NCBI RefSeq assembly: GCF_001404515.1
Contig: NZ_CXWE01000001.1
Coordinates: forward strand, 744,001-808,000
Direction of reading: 5' to 3'
DNA length: 64,000 nt
DNA from: Roseibium album
GTDB taxonomy: Bacteria > Pseudomonadota > Alphaproteobacteria > Rhizobiales > Stappiaceae
A program made the position numbers and the translations under genes. The notes beneath the pieces were generated by a model, which worked only from the letters and a program-made list of their open reading frames with translations, was not told the origin of the DNA and ran no database searches. Positions within the stretch are counted from its first letter, which is position 1. Every line of letters starts with the position of its first letter. Shown piece by piece: positions 37,368 to 46,760 of the stretch.

Positions 37368-38204
37368 TCAAGCCGCTTCGAGTGGAAGCTCCAGGATATC
37401 GCGGGCTTGCTGCCAGGTCGCAACCGGACGCTCGTGTTTTTCACAAAGCTCCGCGGCTCGCCTCACCAGTGCAGCATTGGAAGGTGCAAGCGTTTCCCTG
37501 TCAAAGCGCACATTGTCTTCAAGGCCGGTCCTTGTGTGCCCGCCGGCGGCAATGCACCACTCGTTGACGGTCAGCTGATACCTGCCGATACCGGCTGCAC
37601 ACCATTCCGCATCCGGCACAAGCCTCTGAACGGTCTTGATGTAATAGTCGAATACATCCCGATCGACCGGCATGGCGTTTTTGACACCCATGACGAATTG
37701 AACGTAGAGCCTGCCCGGGATGCGCCCGTCCTTGTTCATCGCGGCGGCCTGGTGGATATGGCTCAGGTCGAAGGCTTCGATTTCGGGTTTGACGGCATAG
37801 GTCCGCATCTCACCGGCCAGCCAGTCGACCAGGTCGGGCGGGTTTTCATAGACCCGTGTCGGGAAGTTGTTGGAGCCGACGGAAAGCGAGGCCATGTCCG
37901 GCTTCAGCGGCAACATGCCGCCGCGCGCTTCACCGGCTCCGGAACGCCCCCCGGTTGAAAACTGGATGATCATTCCCGGGCAGTGTTTCTCAAGGCCTTC
38001 CTTAAGACGGGCGAACTTTTCCGGATCCGACGTCGGTGACTGGTCGTCGTTTCTCACGTGGGCATGCACGATGGCAGCGCCTGCTTCGAAGGCTTCGTGG
38101 GTGCTTTCAAGCTGTTCGGCGACCGTGATCGGCACCGCCGGATTGTTTTGCTTGGTCGCCACCGAACCTGTGATTGCGACGCAGATGATGCAGGGTTTTG
38201 TCAT
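37368..38204 (-). CDS. Beta-keto acid cleavage enzyme (BKACE, DUF849)
   Basis: About 278 residues. Family signatures: CIICVAITGSVATKQNNPAV, AGAAIVHAHVRND with the zinc HxH, QFSTGGRSGAG, and a C-terminal NEWCIAAGGHTRTGLEDNVR. BKACEs convert a beta-keto acid plus acetyl-CoA to acetoacetate and a CoA ester. Placed between pcaG and pcaB, the likely substrate is beta-ketoadipate, giving succinyl-CoA and acetoacetate. That would replace PcaIJ and PcaF, none of which is in the window. Function inferred from position. Confidence 0.85.
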   Translation of the reverse strand: MTKPCIICVAITGSVATKQNNPAVPITVAEQLESTHEAFEAGAAIVHAHVRNDDQSPTSDPEKFARLKEGLEKHCPGMIIQFSTGGRSGAGEARGGMLPLKPDMASLSVGSNNFPTRVYENPPDLVDWLAGEMRTYAVKPEIEAFDLSHIHQAAAMNKDGRIPGRLYVQFVMGVKNAMPVDRDVFDYYIKTVQRLVPDAEWCAAGIGRYQLTVNEWCIAAGGHTRTGLEDNVRFDRETLAPSNAALVRRAAELCEKHERPVATWQQARDILELPLEAA

Positions 38205-38213
38205 GTGTTTCAC

Positions 38214-38834
38214 TCAGATGTCGAAAAAGACGGTCTCATCTTCCCCTTGTAACTTTATGTCAAACCGGTAGACGGTTTTGCCGTCCCGTTCACCTCTTTT
38301 CGCATACAATGTTGCCCGGCGGTGCTCCCATTCGATCAGATTCAGCACCGGATCCCCGGCATTCGCATCCCTTTCGTCTTCGAAGTATAGTCTCGTGTGC
38401 AAGCCGACATTGATACCGCGCGCCACGATCCAGAGGCTGATATGGGGTGCCATCACGCGTGAGTTGCCGTCTGTCACGCTGCCGGGCTTGACCGTGTCGA
38501 ACCCCCATTCGCCGGTCTCGAAATTCGTGATCACACGCCCCCAGCCGCGGAAACCGTCTTCAACATCACCTTCGCTCTCCGGATGCGCGTAAATGCCGTT
38601 TGCATTGGCCTGCCATGCTTCCAGAAGCACGTCCTTGATCGGAGAACCCATCCCGTCGATGACCCGGCCTTCGACGCGGATGCGCTCACCGGCTGCATTG
38701 GGTCCGGCTATGTCCCAGCCGAGTTCCTGATTGTAGATTTCAAATCCCGCCGCACCAGGCGCAAGGCCGATATGAACGTAGGGACCTGCTGTCTGTGACG
38801 GGGTTTCCTTCAGGTAGTCAAGATGCTGGCGCAT
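38214..38834 (-). CDS. pcaG: Protocatechuate 3,4-dioxygenase alpha subunit
   Basis: About 206 residues. LKETPSQTAGPYVHIGLAPG at the N-terminus is typical of PcaG; the intradiol fold continues with DVLLEAWQANANGIYAHPE and APHISLWIVARGIN. Start 38834 is 1 bp after the pcaH stop. It pairs with PcaH to form the Fe(III) dioxygenase that opens protocatechuate between the hydroxyls. Confidence 0.93.
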   Translation of the reverse strand: MRQHLDYLKETPSQTAGPYVHIGLAPGAAGFEIYNQELGWDIAGPNAAGERIRVEGRVIDGMGSPIKDVLLEAWQANANGIYAHPESEGDVEDGFRGWGRVITNFETGEWGFDTVKPGSVTDGNSRVMAPHISLWIVARGINVGLHTRLYFEDERDANAGDPVLNLIEWEHRRATLYAKRGERDGKTVYRFDIKLQGEDETVFFDI

Positions 38835-38835
38835 G

Positions 38836-39561
38836 TCAGTTGCCCTCCGGCCGGTTTTCGAAAAGGGTCGACCGGCGCCCCCGCAGCACGATGTCGAGTT
38901 TGTATGCGATCGTGTCCAGTGGAAGGGTTGCGTTGAGATCGAGCCGGGCAATCAACTGTTCGATCGCGTCGCTGTCGGGGATCGTATTGACGATGGGACA
39001 TTTTGCGATAAGCGGATCACCCTCGAAGTAGCATTGTGTAATCAGGCGCTGTGCAAATGCTGAACCGAAAACCGATATGTGAACATGGGCCGGACGCCAG
39101 CTGTTGACCCAGTTGCGCCAGGGATACGCACCGGGTTTGACCGTCCTGAAGTGGTAGTGGCCGTCCTCGTCCGTGAGTGTTCGGCCGCAACCGCCGAAAT
39201 TGGGGTCGATCGGGGCGAGGTAAGTGTCTTTCCTGTGCCGGTAGCGGCCGCCTGCGTTGGCCTGCCAGATCTCGACCAGCGTGTTGGGAACCGGTTTCGC
39301 ATTTTCATCGAGCACGCGCCCATGCAGGATGATGCGTTCTCCGATCGGGCTTTCACCCGGCTTGGCAAAGTTGTTCAAGAGATCCCTGTCGAGCGGATCA
39401 ATGTCATTGTGACCGAAAACGGGGCCCGTGACCTCGCTGACCGTCGTTTCCAGACTGATCATCGAATATTGCGGCGAGCGGGACACGCTGGTCTTGTAGT
39501 CCGGCGTCAGCGCCGCTGGTTGCCACTGCCGGTCGCGTTGATAATACGGACCTGGTTTCAT
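38836..39561 (-). CDS. pcaH: Protocatechuate 3,4-dioxygenase beta subunit
   Basis: 241 residues. N-terminal [16 protein letters not shown], then [36 protein letters not shown] and the iron-ligand region [20 protein letters not shown] (Tyr, His, His). Typical PcaH length. Catalytic subunit of the dioxygenase. Confidence 0.95.
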   Translation of the reverse strand: MKPGPYYQRDRQWQPAALTPDYKTSVSRSPQYSMISLETTVSEVTGPVFGHNDIDPLDRDLLNNFAKPGESPIGERIILHGRVLDENAKPVPNTLVEIWQANAGGRYRHRKDTYLAPIDPNFGGCGRTLTDEDGHYHFRTVKPGAYPWRNWVNSWRPAHVHISVFGSAFAQRLITQCYFEGDPLIAKCPIVNTIPDSDAIEQLIARLDLNATLPLDTIAYKLDIVLRGRRSTLFENRPEGN

Positions 39562-39593
39562 CGTTGTTTTCTCCCTCTGGCAGCCCGGTCAGC

Positions 39594-39983
39594 TCATGCC
39601 TGCTGGTTACCCTGTTCCATCTCGGCGTAGGTTTCCCTGGCGATCTTCAAGGCCTGGTTGGCGCGCGGAACGCCGGCATAAACCGCGACATGCTGGAACG
39701 CTTCCAGCACGTCCTGCTTGCTGGCGCCGGTGCGGGCCGTTGCCCGGATGTGCATCGCGATTTCCTCGAAGTTACCGAGTGCCGCCAGCAGCGCAAGTGT
39801 CAGCATTGACCGCTCGCGCGCGCTGATGCCCTCCGACGACCAGACCGTTCCCCAGGCGCCCTCGGTGATCAGAGTCTGGAACGGTCCGTCGAGATCCGTC
39901 TTGCCATTCTCGGCCCGGTCTACGTGATCGTCGCCGAGCACCGCCCGGCGAACGGCCATGCCGCGCTCATATCGCTCCGACAT
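39594..39983 (-). CDS. pcaC: 4-carboxymuconolactone decarboxylase
   Basis: 129 residues from ATG 39983, which has an AAGGAGG site; the longer frame from 40091 overlaps pcaD too far. AhpD-like CMD fold: YERGMAVRRAVLGDDHVDRA, ITEGAWGTVWSSEGISARER, SMLTLALLAALGNFEEIAMH. It decarboxylates gamma-carboxymuconolactone to the enol-lactone. Confidence 0.94.
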   Translation of the reverse strand: MSERYERGMAVRRAVLGDDHVDRAENGKTDLDGPFQTLITEGAWGTVWSSEGISARERSMLTLALLAALGNFEEIAMHIRATARTGASKQDVLEAFQHVAVYAGVPRANQALKIARETYAEMEQGNQQA

Positions 39984-40767
39984 TGAGGTCCTCCTTGAAA
40001 AATCTAACGAGATGGCCGGCATAGATGTCCGGCTGCTCGACACAGGGCAGGTGGCCTGCATTCCCGATTTCGACATACCGGCTGCCGTCAATCAGATCCG
40101 TCGTCGCCCGGACAAGATCCGGAGGGCTGGCCAGGTCGTGTTCGCCGCCAATTCCGAGCACCGGCAGCTTCAGTTTCGATGTCGAAGCTGTCAGGTCGTT
40201 TGCCGCTATGGCTTCGCTGCAGCCGATATATCCCTCCACCGGTGTCCGCGTCAGCATGTTGCGCCAGGCCATGGCCTCGTCGCTCCGGCGGAATTCTTCC
40301 CCGAACCAGCGTTCCAGGATGGCATCGGCCATCGCCTCGATGCCGTCTTTCCGGATGCGGTCAATTCTTTCCTGCCACATGTCTGCTGTGCCGAGTTTGG
40401 CAGCCGTGTTCGAAAGAACCAGACCCTTCACCAGTTCCGGCCGGCGACTGGCCAGAAGTTGAGCGATAATGCCGCCGATCGAAAGTCCGACAAAAATGCA
40501 GGTCTTGACCCGGAGCCGGTCCAAAAGCTGTTCTGTGTCATCCGTCAGTGCGTCGATCGTGTAAGGCGGGGCGGGACACGATGATAGGCCGTGGCCCCTC
40601 TTGTCGAAACGGATCAGGCGTAATCCCTTTTGCGGCAGGAGTGGAATGACCTTGTCCCAGAGGCGGAGATCAGTACCAAGGGAGTTTGCAAAGACGACCG
40701 CGATGCCGTCCGGGTCACCATCCTCGCTCCAGTGAAGGTCGACGGTTTTGAGGCGTGCGATCTGCAT
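39967..40767 (-). CDS. pcaD: 3-oxoadipate enol-lactone hydrolase
   Basis: 266 residues. Alpha/beta hydrolase: oxyanion region FANSLGTDLRLWD, nucleophile elbow GLSIGG, catalytic Asp in GGEHDLASPP and His in GNAGHLPCVEQP. It overlaps the pcaC start by 17 bp. It yields beta-ketoadipate. Confidence 0.94.
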   Translation of the reverse strand: MQIARLKTVDLHWSEDGDPDGIAVVFANSLGTDLRLWDKVIPLLPQKGLRLIRFDKRGHGLSSCPAPPYTIDALTDDTEQLLDRLRVKTCIFVGLSIGGIIAQLLASRRPELVKGLVLSNTAAKLGTADMWQERIDRIRKDGIEAMADAILERWFGEEFRRSDEAMAWRNMLTRTPVEGYIGCSEAIAANDLTASTSKLKLPVLGIGGEHDLASPPDLVRATTDLIDGSRYVEIGNAGHLPCVEQPDIYAGHLVRFFKEDLNVGAI

Positions 40768-41936
40768 CAGTACGGCAACCCCACATAATTCTGCGCAAAC
40801 CACTTCTGCGCGGTTTCATTGTAGTGAAGGGACTCGATTTCAGCGCGCTGCATCTTCAGGTCGAACTCCGATTGGTCGGGGAAACGATGCAGCATGTTCG
40901 TGGTGGCCCAACTGAAGCGTTCCGCTTTCCAGATCCGCGCCAGAGCGCGCTCCGAGTAACGGTCGATGCCGTTTGTGTCGTTGTCCTGGTAATATTGAAC
41001 CAGACCTTCGAACAGGTAATGGACGTCGGATGCGGCGGTGTTCAGGCCCTTGGCGCCGGTTGGGGGAACGATATGGGCCGCGTCGCCGCACAGGAACAGC
41101 CTGCCCCAACGCATCGGCTCACAGACGAAAGACCGAAGTGGGGCAATCGATTTTTCGATGGAAGGACCCGTGACGAGTTTGTCGGCGACGGACTCGGGCA
41201 GGCGGCGTTTCAGCTCGTCCCAGAACCTGTCGTCACTCCATTCAAAGACATCGTCGTCGAGATCACACTGCACATAGTACCGCGAAAGATGTTCATTGCG
41301 CATGGAACACAGCGCAAATCCACGCGCTGAATTGGCATAGACAAGCTCGTCATGCACAGGCGGTGTTTCGGATAGGACCCCGAGCCAGCCGAACGGGAAG
41401 ACCTTTTCGTAATCCTTGCGCACCGTGTCGGGGATAGTCTTGCGGCTGACGCCGTGAAAGCCGTCGCATCCGGCGACAAAATCGCAGTCGATGCGTTTTG
41501 CACTGCCATCGATTGTGAAGGTGACATGGGGGCTGTCTGTTTCCGCATCGCGGATTTCGACGTCTTCGACTTCGAAGAGTGTCCTGCCACCGCAAGCGTC
41601 CCTTGCGTCGTAGAGATCGCGGGTGACTTCCGTCTGGCCGTAGACGATCACGTTCTGACCGATCAGCTCCTGAAAATTGATGTCGAACATCTCGTTTTCA
41701 TAGGAGATACAGGTGCCGTGGTGGATGAAGCATTCCTTGTCCATCCGGTCCGAGACACCGGCTTCGCGCATCATGTCGACAAGACCTGTTTCCAGAATGC
41801 CGGCGCGGATCCGTCCGAGTACATAGTCACGCGTCTTGCGTTCGAGAATGATCGTCTCGATGCCCTTGCGGTGAAGCAGTTGCCCCAGCAACAGTCCCGA
41901 AGGCCCGCCGCCCACAATGACAACCTGAGTACGCAT
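40767..41936 (-). CDS. pobA: 4-hydroxybenzoate 3-monooxygenase
   Basis: 389 residues. FAD-binding VVIVGGGPSGLLLGQLL, then ILERKTRDYVLGRIRAGILE (PobA-typical), VAGCDGFHGVSR and GDAAHIVPPTGAKGLNTAAS. ATG 41936 follows GAGGAGG. It hydroxylates 4-hydroxybenzoate to protocatechuate, feeding the pca genes that follow. First gene of the operon; divergent from pcaQ. Confidence 0.95.
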   Translation of the reverse strand: MRTQVVIVGGGPSGLLLGQLLHRKGIETIILERKTRDYVLGRIRAGILETGLVDMMREAGVSDRMDKECFIHHGTCISYENEMFDINFQELIGQNVIVYGQTEVTRDLYDARDACGGRTLFEVEDVEIRDAETDSPHVTFTIDGSAKRIDCDFVAGCDGFHGVSRKTIPDTVRKDYEKVFPFGWLGVLSETPPVHDELVYANSARGFALCSMRNEHLSRYYVQCDLDDDVFEWSDDRFWDELKRRLPESVADKLVTGPSIEKSIAPLRSFVCEPMRWGRLFLCGDAAHIVPPTGAKGLNTAASDVHYLFEGLVQYYQDNDTNGIDRYSERALARIWKAERFSWATTNMLHRFPDQSEFDLKMQRAEIESLHYNETAQKWFAQNYVGLPY

Positions 41937-42028
41937 GTTTTCCTCCTCTGTTGGCACTATATTGAATGTCCAAAAATGAGAAGTAAAATGAGATAATGAG
42001 CTTTTTTGTTGCTGGAATGGGAAACTAA

Positions 42029-42949
42029 ATGATCGACCGCCGTATCAAATTCCGCCACATCCAGTGTTTTGTTGAAATCGCGCACGAGCGCAGCCTCAAA
42101 CTTGCCGCCGATAAGCTGTCACTCACCCAACCGGCAATTTCCAAGACGCTGAAGGAGCTCGAGGACATCATCGGCGCGACCCTGATGACCCGCAACAGGG
42201 CAGGGATCGCCCTGACGAAACAGGGCAAGGTCTTCCTGCACTTCGCCCAGATTTCGCTTGCCAGCCTGCAGCAGGGCCTGGACGGCGTTGAAAAGGAAGG
42301 CGACCATGCCCGGGCGACACTCAAGGTCGGCGCGCTTCCGAGCGTCGCGGCAAGCTTCATTCCGCCGGTGGTGAGGGAGTTTGCCGAACTGTCACCCAGT
42401 GTCCTTGTCAAGATCATGGATGGACCGCATGGCTATCTGATCGAGCGCCTGAAACTGGGAGAGCTCGATCTTGTGATCGGTCGGCTCGGACGCCCGGAAT
42501 CCATGGAAGGTGTTTCCTTCACGCAGCTTTATTCAGAGCGCGTCGACCTGGTCGTACGAAGGGGACATCCGTTGCTGAAGGACCCGGATGTCAAACGCAT
42601 CGTCGACTGGCCCGTCATTTATCCGCCGGAAGGGTCGGCGATCAGGCCGCTGGTCGAGCGTTTCATGATTGCCAATGGCGTCGGCGAGATCCCCCACCGC
42701 ATTGAAAGCGTTTCAGGTGCGTTCGGACGGCTCTATACCCGCCAGACCGACGCAGTCTGGATCATATCATCGGGCGTTGTTCAGACCGAGACCGAGGACG
42801 GCACCCTGGTCCGGCTGCCATTTGACAGCGACATCACCAAGGGGCCGGTCGGCCTCATGACGCGGCCGGACACCCAGCAAAGTGCCGAGGTCCAGATCTT
42901 CCTGCTTGCTGTTCAAACAGTCATCAGCGACCTGGATCTGACGTCGTGA
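42029..42949 (+). CDS. pcaQ: LysR-family activator of the pca operon
   Basis: 306 residues. N-terminal IDRRIKFRHIQCFVEIAHER and LSLTQPAISKTLKELEDIIG, typical of PcaQ; the effector domain carries LKVGALPSVAASFIPPVVRE. It is divergent from pobA with a 92-bp gap; I did not find the ATAACC-N4-GGTTAA box known for rhizobial PcaQ there, so the binding site differs or is degenerate. Expected ligand: a beta-ketoadipate-pathway intermediate. Confidence 0.9.
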   Translation: MIDRRIKFRHIQCFVEIAHERSLKLAADKLSLTQPAISKTLKELEDIIGATLMTRNRAGIALTKQGKVFLHFAQISLASLQQGLDGVEKEGDHARATLKVGALPSVAASFIPPVVREFAELSPSVLVKIMDGPHGYLIERLKLGELDLVIGRLGRPESMEGVSFTQLYSERVDLVVRRGHPLLKDPDVKRIVDWPVIYPPEGSAIRPLVERFMIANGVGEIPHRIESVSGAFGRLYTRQTDAVWIISSGVVQTETEDGTLVRLPFDSDITKGPVGLMTRPDTQQSAEVQIFLLAVQTVISDLDLTS

Positions 42950-43172
42950 TCTCAAACTGGATGAAGCAGGTCTGTCACGAGAACCGAAACAACGGGAAAG
43001 ACAGTCGCCGGCAAACCCGGACCAGGCGAGTTCACGAAACCGTGAGCAAAATCGGCGATTGTACCACCCTCGAAAACTCGGAAATCGACACAATCGCCCT
43101 ATAATTTCAGATCGGCAGTTACATTGGCCAGACAGAAGGCCGGATGCGCCTTGTCCGATAGGAGAATTTTGA

Positions 43173-43661
43173 ATGACGACCGACCTGTTCACCCGCCGAA
43201 ATCTTCTGGCTGCCGGTGGCGCCGTTGCGGTAGCCGGGATGTCCGGGCTGCTTGTTCCTGCCCGTGCACAGGATCTGGCACCGACGCGTTCGATGCGCGG
43301 TGGATCCAACAATTACCGTCCCGGCGCCCCGATCGTCGACCGTATCGGCGGTGGCGGCTTCTGGATGACGGGAACCGTCCGCCGCGCAGGCGACGGCGCT
43401 CCCCTTGAAGGTCAGCGCATCCAGGTCTGGGCACATACGACCGAAGGACACGAGCGCGACGAGCGCAGTCACGGTGCAACGCTCACCGACGCCAACGGAG
43501 TGTTCCGGCTGGAGATGCCGCAAATTGTACCGGCCTTCGGACAGCCGCATGGCCACCTTGCCTATGACAGCGGAGAATTCGAAACCGTGTTCCTGCGTCC
43601 GGTCATGAGCAGCGCCAGGGACACCACCCTGGAGGTGCATTTCGTTCTTCAGCCTGCTTGA
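43173..43661 (+). CDS. Tat-exported intradiol-dioxygenase-like protein lacking Tyr ligands
   Basis: 162 residues. Twin-arginine signal (TRRNLLAAGGAVAVAGMSGL). The rest follows the intradiol dioxygenase beta-sandwich (NNYRPGAPIVDRIGGGGFWM, APLEGQRIQVWAHTTEG, LTDANGVFRLEMP). The HxH metal pair is present (H126, H128), but both positions where tyrosine ligands are expected are not Tyr (GH at about 93; F122). It may be a carrier or structural relative rather than a ring-cleavage enzyme. Followed 20 bp later by a membrane-protein gene. Confidence 0.7.
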   Translation: MTTDLFTRRNLLAAGGAVAVAGMSGLLVPARAQDLAPTRSMRGGSNNYRPGAPIVDRIGGGGFWMTGTVRRAGDGAPLEGQRIQVWAHTTEGHERDERSHGATLTDANGVFRLEMPQIVPAFGQPHGHLAYDSGEFETVFLRPVMSSARDTTLEVHFVLQPA

Positions 43662-43681
43662 CCGGGCCGGTTCGTAATTAA

Positions 43682-44293
43682 ATGGGCAGAACAAGAGCGA
43701 TCCTGATCTGGGGTGTCCTTGCGGCTGTCCTCCTGATTCCGGTTGCAGCTGCCGCGGCCAGTCCCTTGTTGCAATGGCGCCAACCGGTTTACATCGCGGC
43801 CGGCTTTGCGGGGATCATCGCGATGGCACTCCTTCTCGTTCAACCATTGCTGGCCGGTGGTTATCTGCCCGGACTGGCGAGGCAACGCGGACGCAGGCTT
43901 CATCGATGGGTTGGCGGTGTTCTCGTTCTGGCCGTAATCGTTCACGTCGCGGGGCTCTGGATCACCAGTCCGCCGGATGTGATTGATGCGCTTCTGTTCC
44001 GCTCGCCGACACCGTTTTCCGTATGGGGCGTGATTGCCATGTGGGCCGTCTTTGCCGCAGCGCTGCTGGCCGCGATTCGCCGCCGCCTGCAACTGAGACC
44101 GCGCACATGGCGTCTGGCACACACTTCGCTTGTCCTCGTGATTGTCGCAGGCAGCGTGATTCATGCTCTTCTGATCGAAGGCACGATGGAAACTGTGACA
44201 AAGGTGGCGTTGTGCGGGCTGGTGCTTGCGGCATTCCTGAAAGCCTTCGCAGATCTGAAAGTCTGGACCTCACGGCACCGGCGGGATGCTTAG
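43682..44293 (+). CDS. Ferric-reductase-like transmembrane protein
   Basis: 203 residues, about six membrane segments. Paired His in helices (LHRWVGGVLVLAVIVHVAGL; RLAHTSLVLVIVAGSVIHAL) match heme-binding ferric-reductase-like/cytochrome b transmembrane domains. No cytoplasmic FAD/NAD domain, so it needs a partner. It forms a pair with the Tat-exported protein upstream: possibly membrane electron transfer to that protein. Confidence 0.8.
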   Translation: MGRTRAILIWGVLAAVLLIPVAAAAASPLLQWRQPVYIAAGFAGIIAMALLLVQPLLAGGYLPGLARQRGRRLHRWVGGVLVLAVIVHVAGLWITSPPDVIDALLFRSPTPFSVWGVIAMWAVFAAALLAAIRRRLQLRPRTWRLAHTSLVLVIVAGSVIHALLIEGTMETVTKVALCGLVLAAFLKAFADLKVWTSRHRRDA

Positions 44294-44651
44294 GCATAAA
44301 GTCAATCGAGCGCCAGAAATCATCAACAATCTCTTCGGCAACGGATGTGAACCATTTTTCGAGAATGAAACGACAAAAGCTGGAGGGCAGGGGCTGTGAT
44401 GGAATTTGTCTTCGGGGCGAATGCGGAGTTGTTGCGGATGAGGCAATAAGGTTGGTGTTGGTCGAGTAGCAACTGAATTGGGGTCGTTTGAGGACTGCCG
44501 GTTTTTACACGTGGAAAGGCAATGCCGGCTCTCAACTTGCGCCGGCCCTGTCGAGCGTTTGCCAACTATGGGCCTCGAGATTTTTCACCCTTGGGCTCAA
44601 CAGTAGTTTCGACGACCATCTGTGGGCTACTCGTGCGTTGTCTTGTGGGGT
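44294..44651. other. Non-coding gap, no gene recognised
   Basis: Short open frames exist on both strands but none has a domain or a good ribosome-binding site. Confidence 0.45.
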
Positions 44652-45068
44652 CTAAGTGCGCACAACCATCACTGAGCATTTCGCGTACGCGGCAAGTTTT
44701 CCCCCGTTAGACGGCCAGATATGGTCCATGACATTCGGCACATGGCTTGCCATGACGACGAGATCGGCGCCAGTTTCTTTGATTGCGCGCATCAGTGCAT
44801 CGTCAACCTCGATCGTCGGATCGTGCGCGATAGTGGCATATGCCACAGTTTCTATGCCGTACCTGGCAGCTTCTGCCGCTGCAAATATGCCAAGTTTTTG
44901 TGCGAATTCTTCTGGATTATGTGCCAATTCGCTGGGTTGGGATGAGGTGACGCCCACATACACAACAGGTGCGCTGTAGTGTTTGGCAAGATCTGCGGCG
45001 CATTCGAGTGCGGCCCTCAGTTTTTCAACATGTGCCAGATCAACCGGCGCCATGATACGCTTGAACAT
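44652..45068 (-). CDS. Universal stress protein UspA-type
   Basis: 138 residues from ATG 45068 (MFKRIMAPVDLAHVEKLRAA). Usp fold: VDLAHVEKL near the N-terminus and the C-terminal ATP-loop region GADLVVMASHVPNVMDHIWP, NGGKLAAYAKCSVMVV. Isolated gene; it probably binds ATP and helps stress survival. Confidence 0.88.
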   Translation of the reverse strand: MFKRIMAPVDLAHVEKLRAALECAADLAKHYSAPVVYVGVTSSQPSELAHNPEEFAQKLGIFAAAEAARYGIETVAYATIAHDPTIEVDDALMRAIKETGADLVVMASHVPNVMDHIWPSNGGKLAAYAKCSVMVVRT

Positions 45069-45472
45069 CGTTTTTCTCCCCAGTTTTGCAGGTTTATCCT
45101 GGCCGTCATGCCGCCCATCCACTGGGCTCCAGACACCTGCTCACGCTGGTTTTTAAGGACCGCGCGTGTCGCGGACCTCGCGAGAAGGTAAATCATTTCT
45201 AACCGCTGGAAGCAAATGAACGCTTCGTCAGCATTGCCGACCTTGATGCATTATGCTGCGAACGTCCGTTCTACGCCCACAATACACTTTCGGTTGCCTT
45301 GCTGTGAATGGCAACTTTTCAAACCTGGCTGAAAATCCACAAACGTCCGACCCTGAGGCGCATTGTTGTAACCCAATACGCTCGCAGCGAAGGTCGGTTT
45401 TGAATCCGGGAGGAGACGGTCAGGAATTGCGCGCTTTCTCGCAGCAAAAAAATGACACCAGCCAACGTAAAC
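45069..45472. other. Non-coding gap with two copies of a short motif
   Basis: Contains TGCGAACGTCCGTTCTACGC (from 45257) and GCAGCGAAGGTCGGTTTTGA (from 45384), members of a motif that recurs at 48.6-48.8 and 53.7-53.8 kb. No coding frame supported. Confidence 0.5.
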
Positions 45473-46330
45473 TCAATTCAATCGGTTCAAGTAACCTGAC
45501 GCGGAACCGCTTCCAGACATTGAGAACAAGACGTCGTTATCGCGCTCAGCGCTGTTTGACTTCTGCCGGATCCTGTTCCTCAGAGCCTCTGCCGTAATGG
45601 ATACCCCGACCTCAAGATTTGAATGGTGTTCACCAAGGCTTGGATCAATCAGGCCATGCTGGTAACGGTCGACAAGCGCTTCGGGGAGATCAACCAGCCA
45701 GAAGTTTTCATCAGAATGGAAGGACAGAAGGATCTTGTATGGGTCAATCCCGTGTTCTTTGATCATCGTCTCAATCAGAACCACGCGGTCATCAGATGAA
45801 AGGCCTATCTCTTCGCGAATGGCCTGGGGGGCTGCCGTAAATCTGTAGGCGGGTGGCGCCCTGCGCGGCAGTCGAAAGAACAATGGTGGCTTTTCAAGCA
45901 GGCTGGGGCAGAGAGCACCAATTTTTTCGATGAAGACTTTTCCGACGCCGAAATCGTCGCCATGAAAGGCAATCATGTGTTCAACCGATTTGTAGGCAAT
46001 GTGTTCGTGCCCAGCGAATGCGGCGGAATTCGCATCACCGATCCAAACGTCGTTCTGGTAGTCGACATCCAAAAGCGTGAATTCACATCCGGTGATCCCG
46101 ATGCTGAAATTCCACTGATGCTCAAAAAGACGATCTGCGTCTCCCGGATTGCGCATCAGGATCTTGATCCCGATGACACCAAAAGGTGCTTCGCTTGAGA
46201 TCATTTTTTGAACGGCGCCGTCCTGGATATCGAGGACTGTGGAGGTGTTCCACAAGTCGATGAGATGAGACTGGAACTCTGAAGCAATCGTATCAATCAG
46301 TCTTTCGACGCGGCCCTTACTTGGTGACAC
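45473..46330 (-). CDS. Hypothetical protein, 285 residues
   Basis: I do not recognise the family. It is cytosolic, has no signal or membrane segment and starts MSPSKGRVERLIDTIASEFQ. A mid-region with ITGCEFTLLDVDYQNDVWIG and the C-terminal ERDNDVLFSMSGSGSASGYL are notable. No upstream or downstream partner within 300 bp. Confidence 0.65.
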   Translation of the reverse strand: MSPSKGRVERLIDTIASEFQSHLIDLWNTSTVLDIQDGAVQKMISSEAPFGVIGIKILMRNPGDADRLFEHQWNFSIGITGCEFTLLDVDYQNDVWIGDANSAAFAGHEHIAYKSVEHMIAFHGDDFGVGKVFIEKIGALCPSLLEKPPLFFRLPRRAPPAYRFTAAPQAIREEIGLSSDDRVVLIETMIKEHGIDPYKILLSFHSDENFWLVDLPEALVDRYQHGLIDPSLGEHHSNLEVGVSITAEALRNRIRQKSNSAERDNDVLFSMSGSGSASGYLNRLN

Positions 46331-46760
46331 ATCAGTCTCCGGTATCTGTTTAGGTCACTCACTTTGCCAAACCAATATATGTCATCTGAGCTCTGTCAGT
46401 AACTCCCTGCTTTTAAAAATAGCGAACCTGAAGCGGTTTCGTGAAGTCTTGCGTGGTCTACCGATGACATCGCCAACAATATAGGGTCTGCCAGCAAGCG
46501 CCTGGTCAGATGCATGCCTGGACCGGACATGCCACTCTGCGAATTCACACGGCGCGGGACACAGAACACTTTTCAGGCTGAAAATAGTTCTGAAACGCGA
46601 TCTAGAACTGCAGACCGCAATCAGAGTGCTGATCCGTGTGGCATCCAGTTTCGTGCCATCATAGTCTTGCATGTCGGGCATCGCATTTGCGCGGTTCCTG
46701 AATCGTTGCGGGACATCTATGTGGTTGCGCGCTTGGGAACCTGGCTTGAGGAATACGACT
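46331..46760. other. Gap before the AraC-type gene
   Basis: A long minus-strand frame (46382-46897) overlaps the AraC gene antisense and has no recognisable domain. Nothing else is seen. Confidence 0.4.

Noticed and set aside
41937..42028. Canonical PcaQ box (ATAACC-N4-GGTTAA)
   Set aside because: Not found in the pobA-pcaQ gap on either strand; only repeated AATGAG words are present.
45069..45472. CRISPR array from the repeated short motifs
   Set aside because: Copies are few, degenerate, irregularly spaced and in both orientations; no Cas genes.
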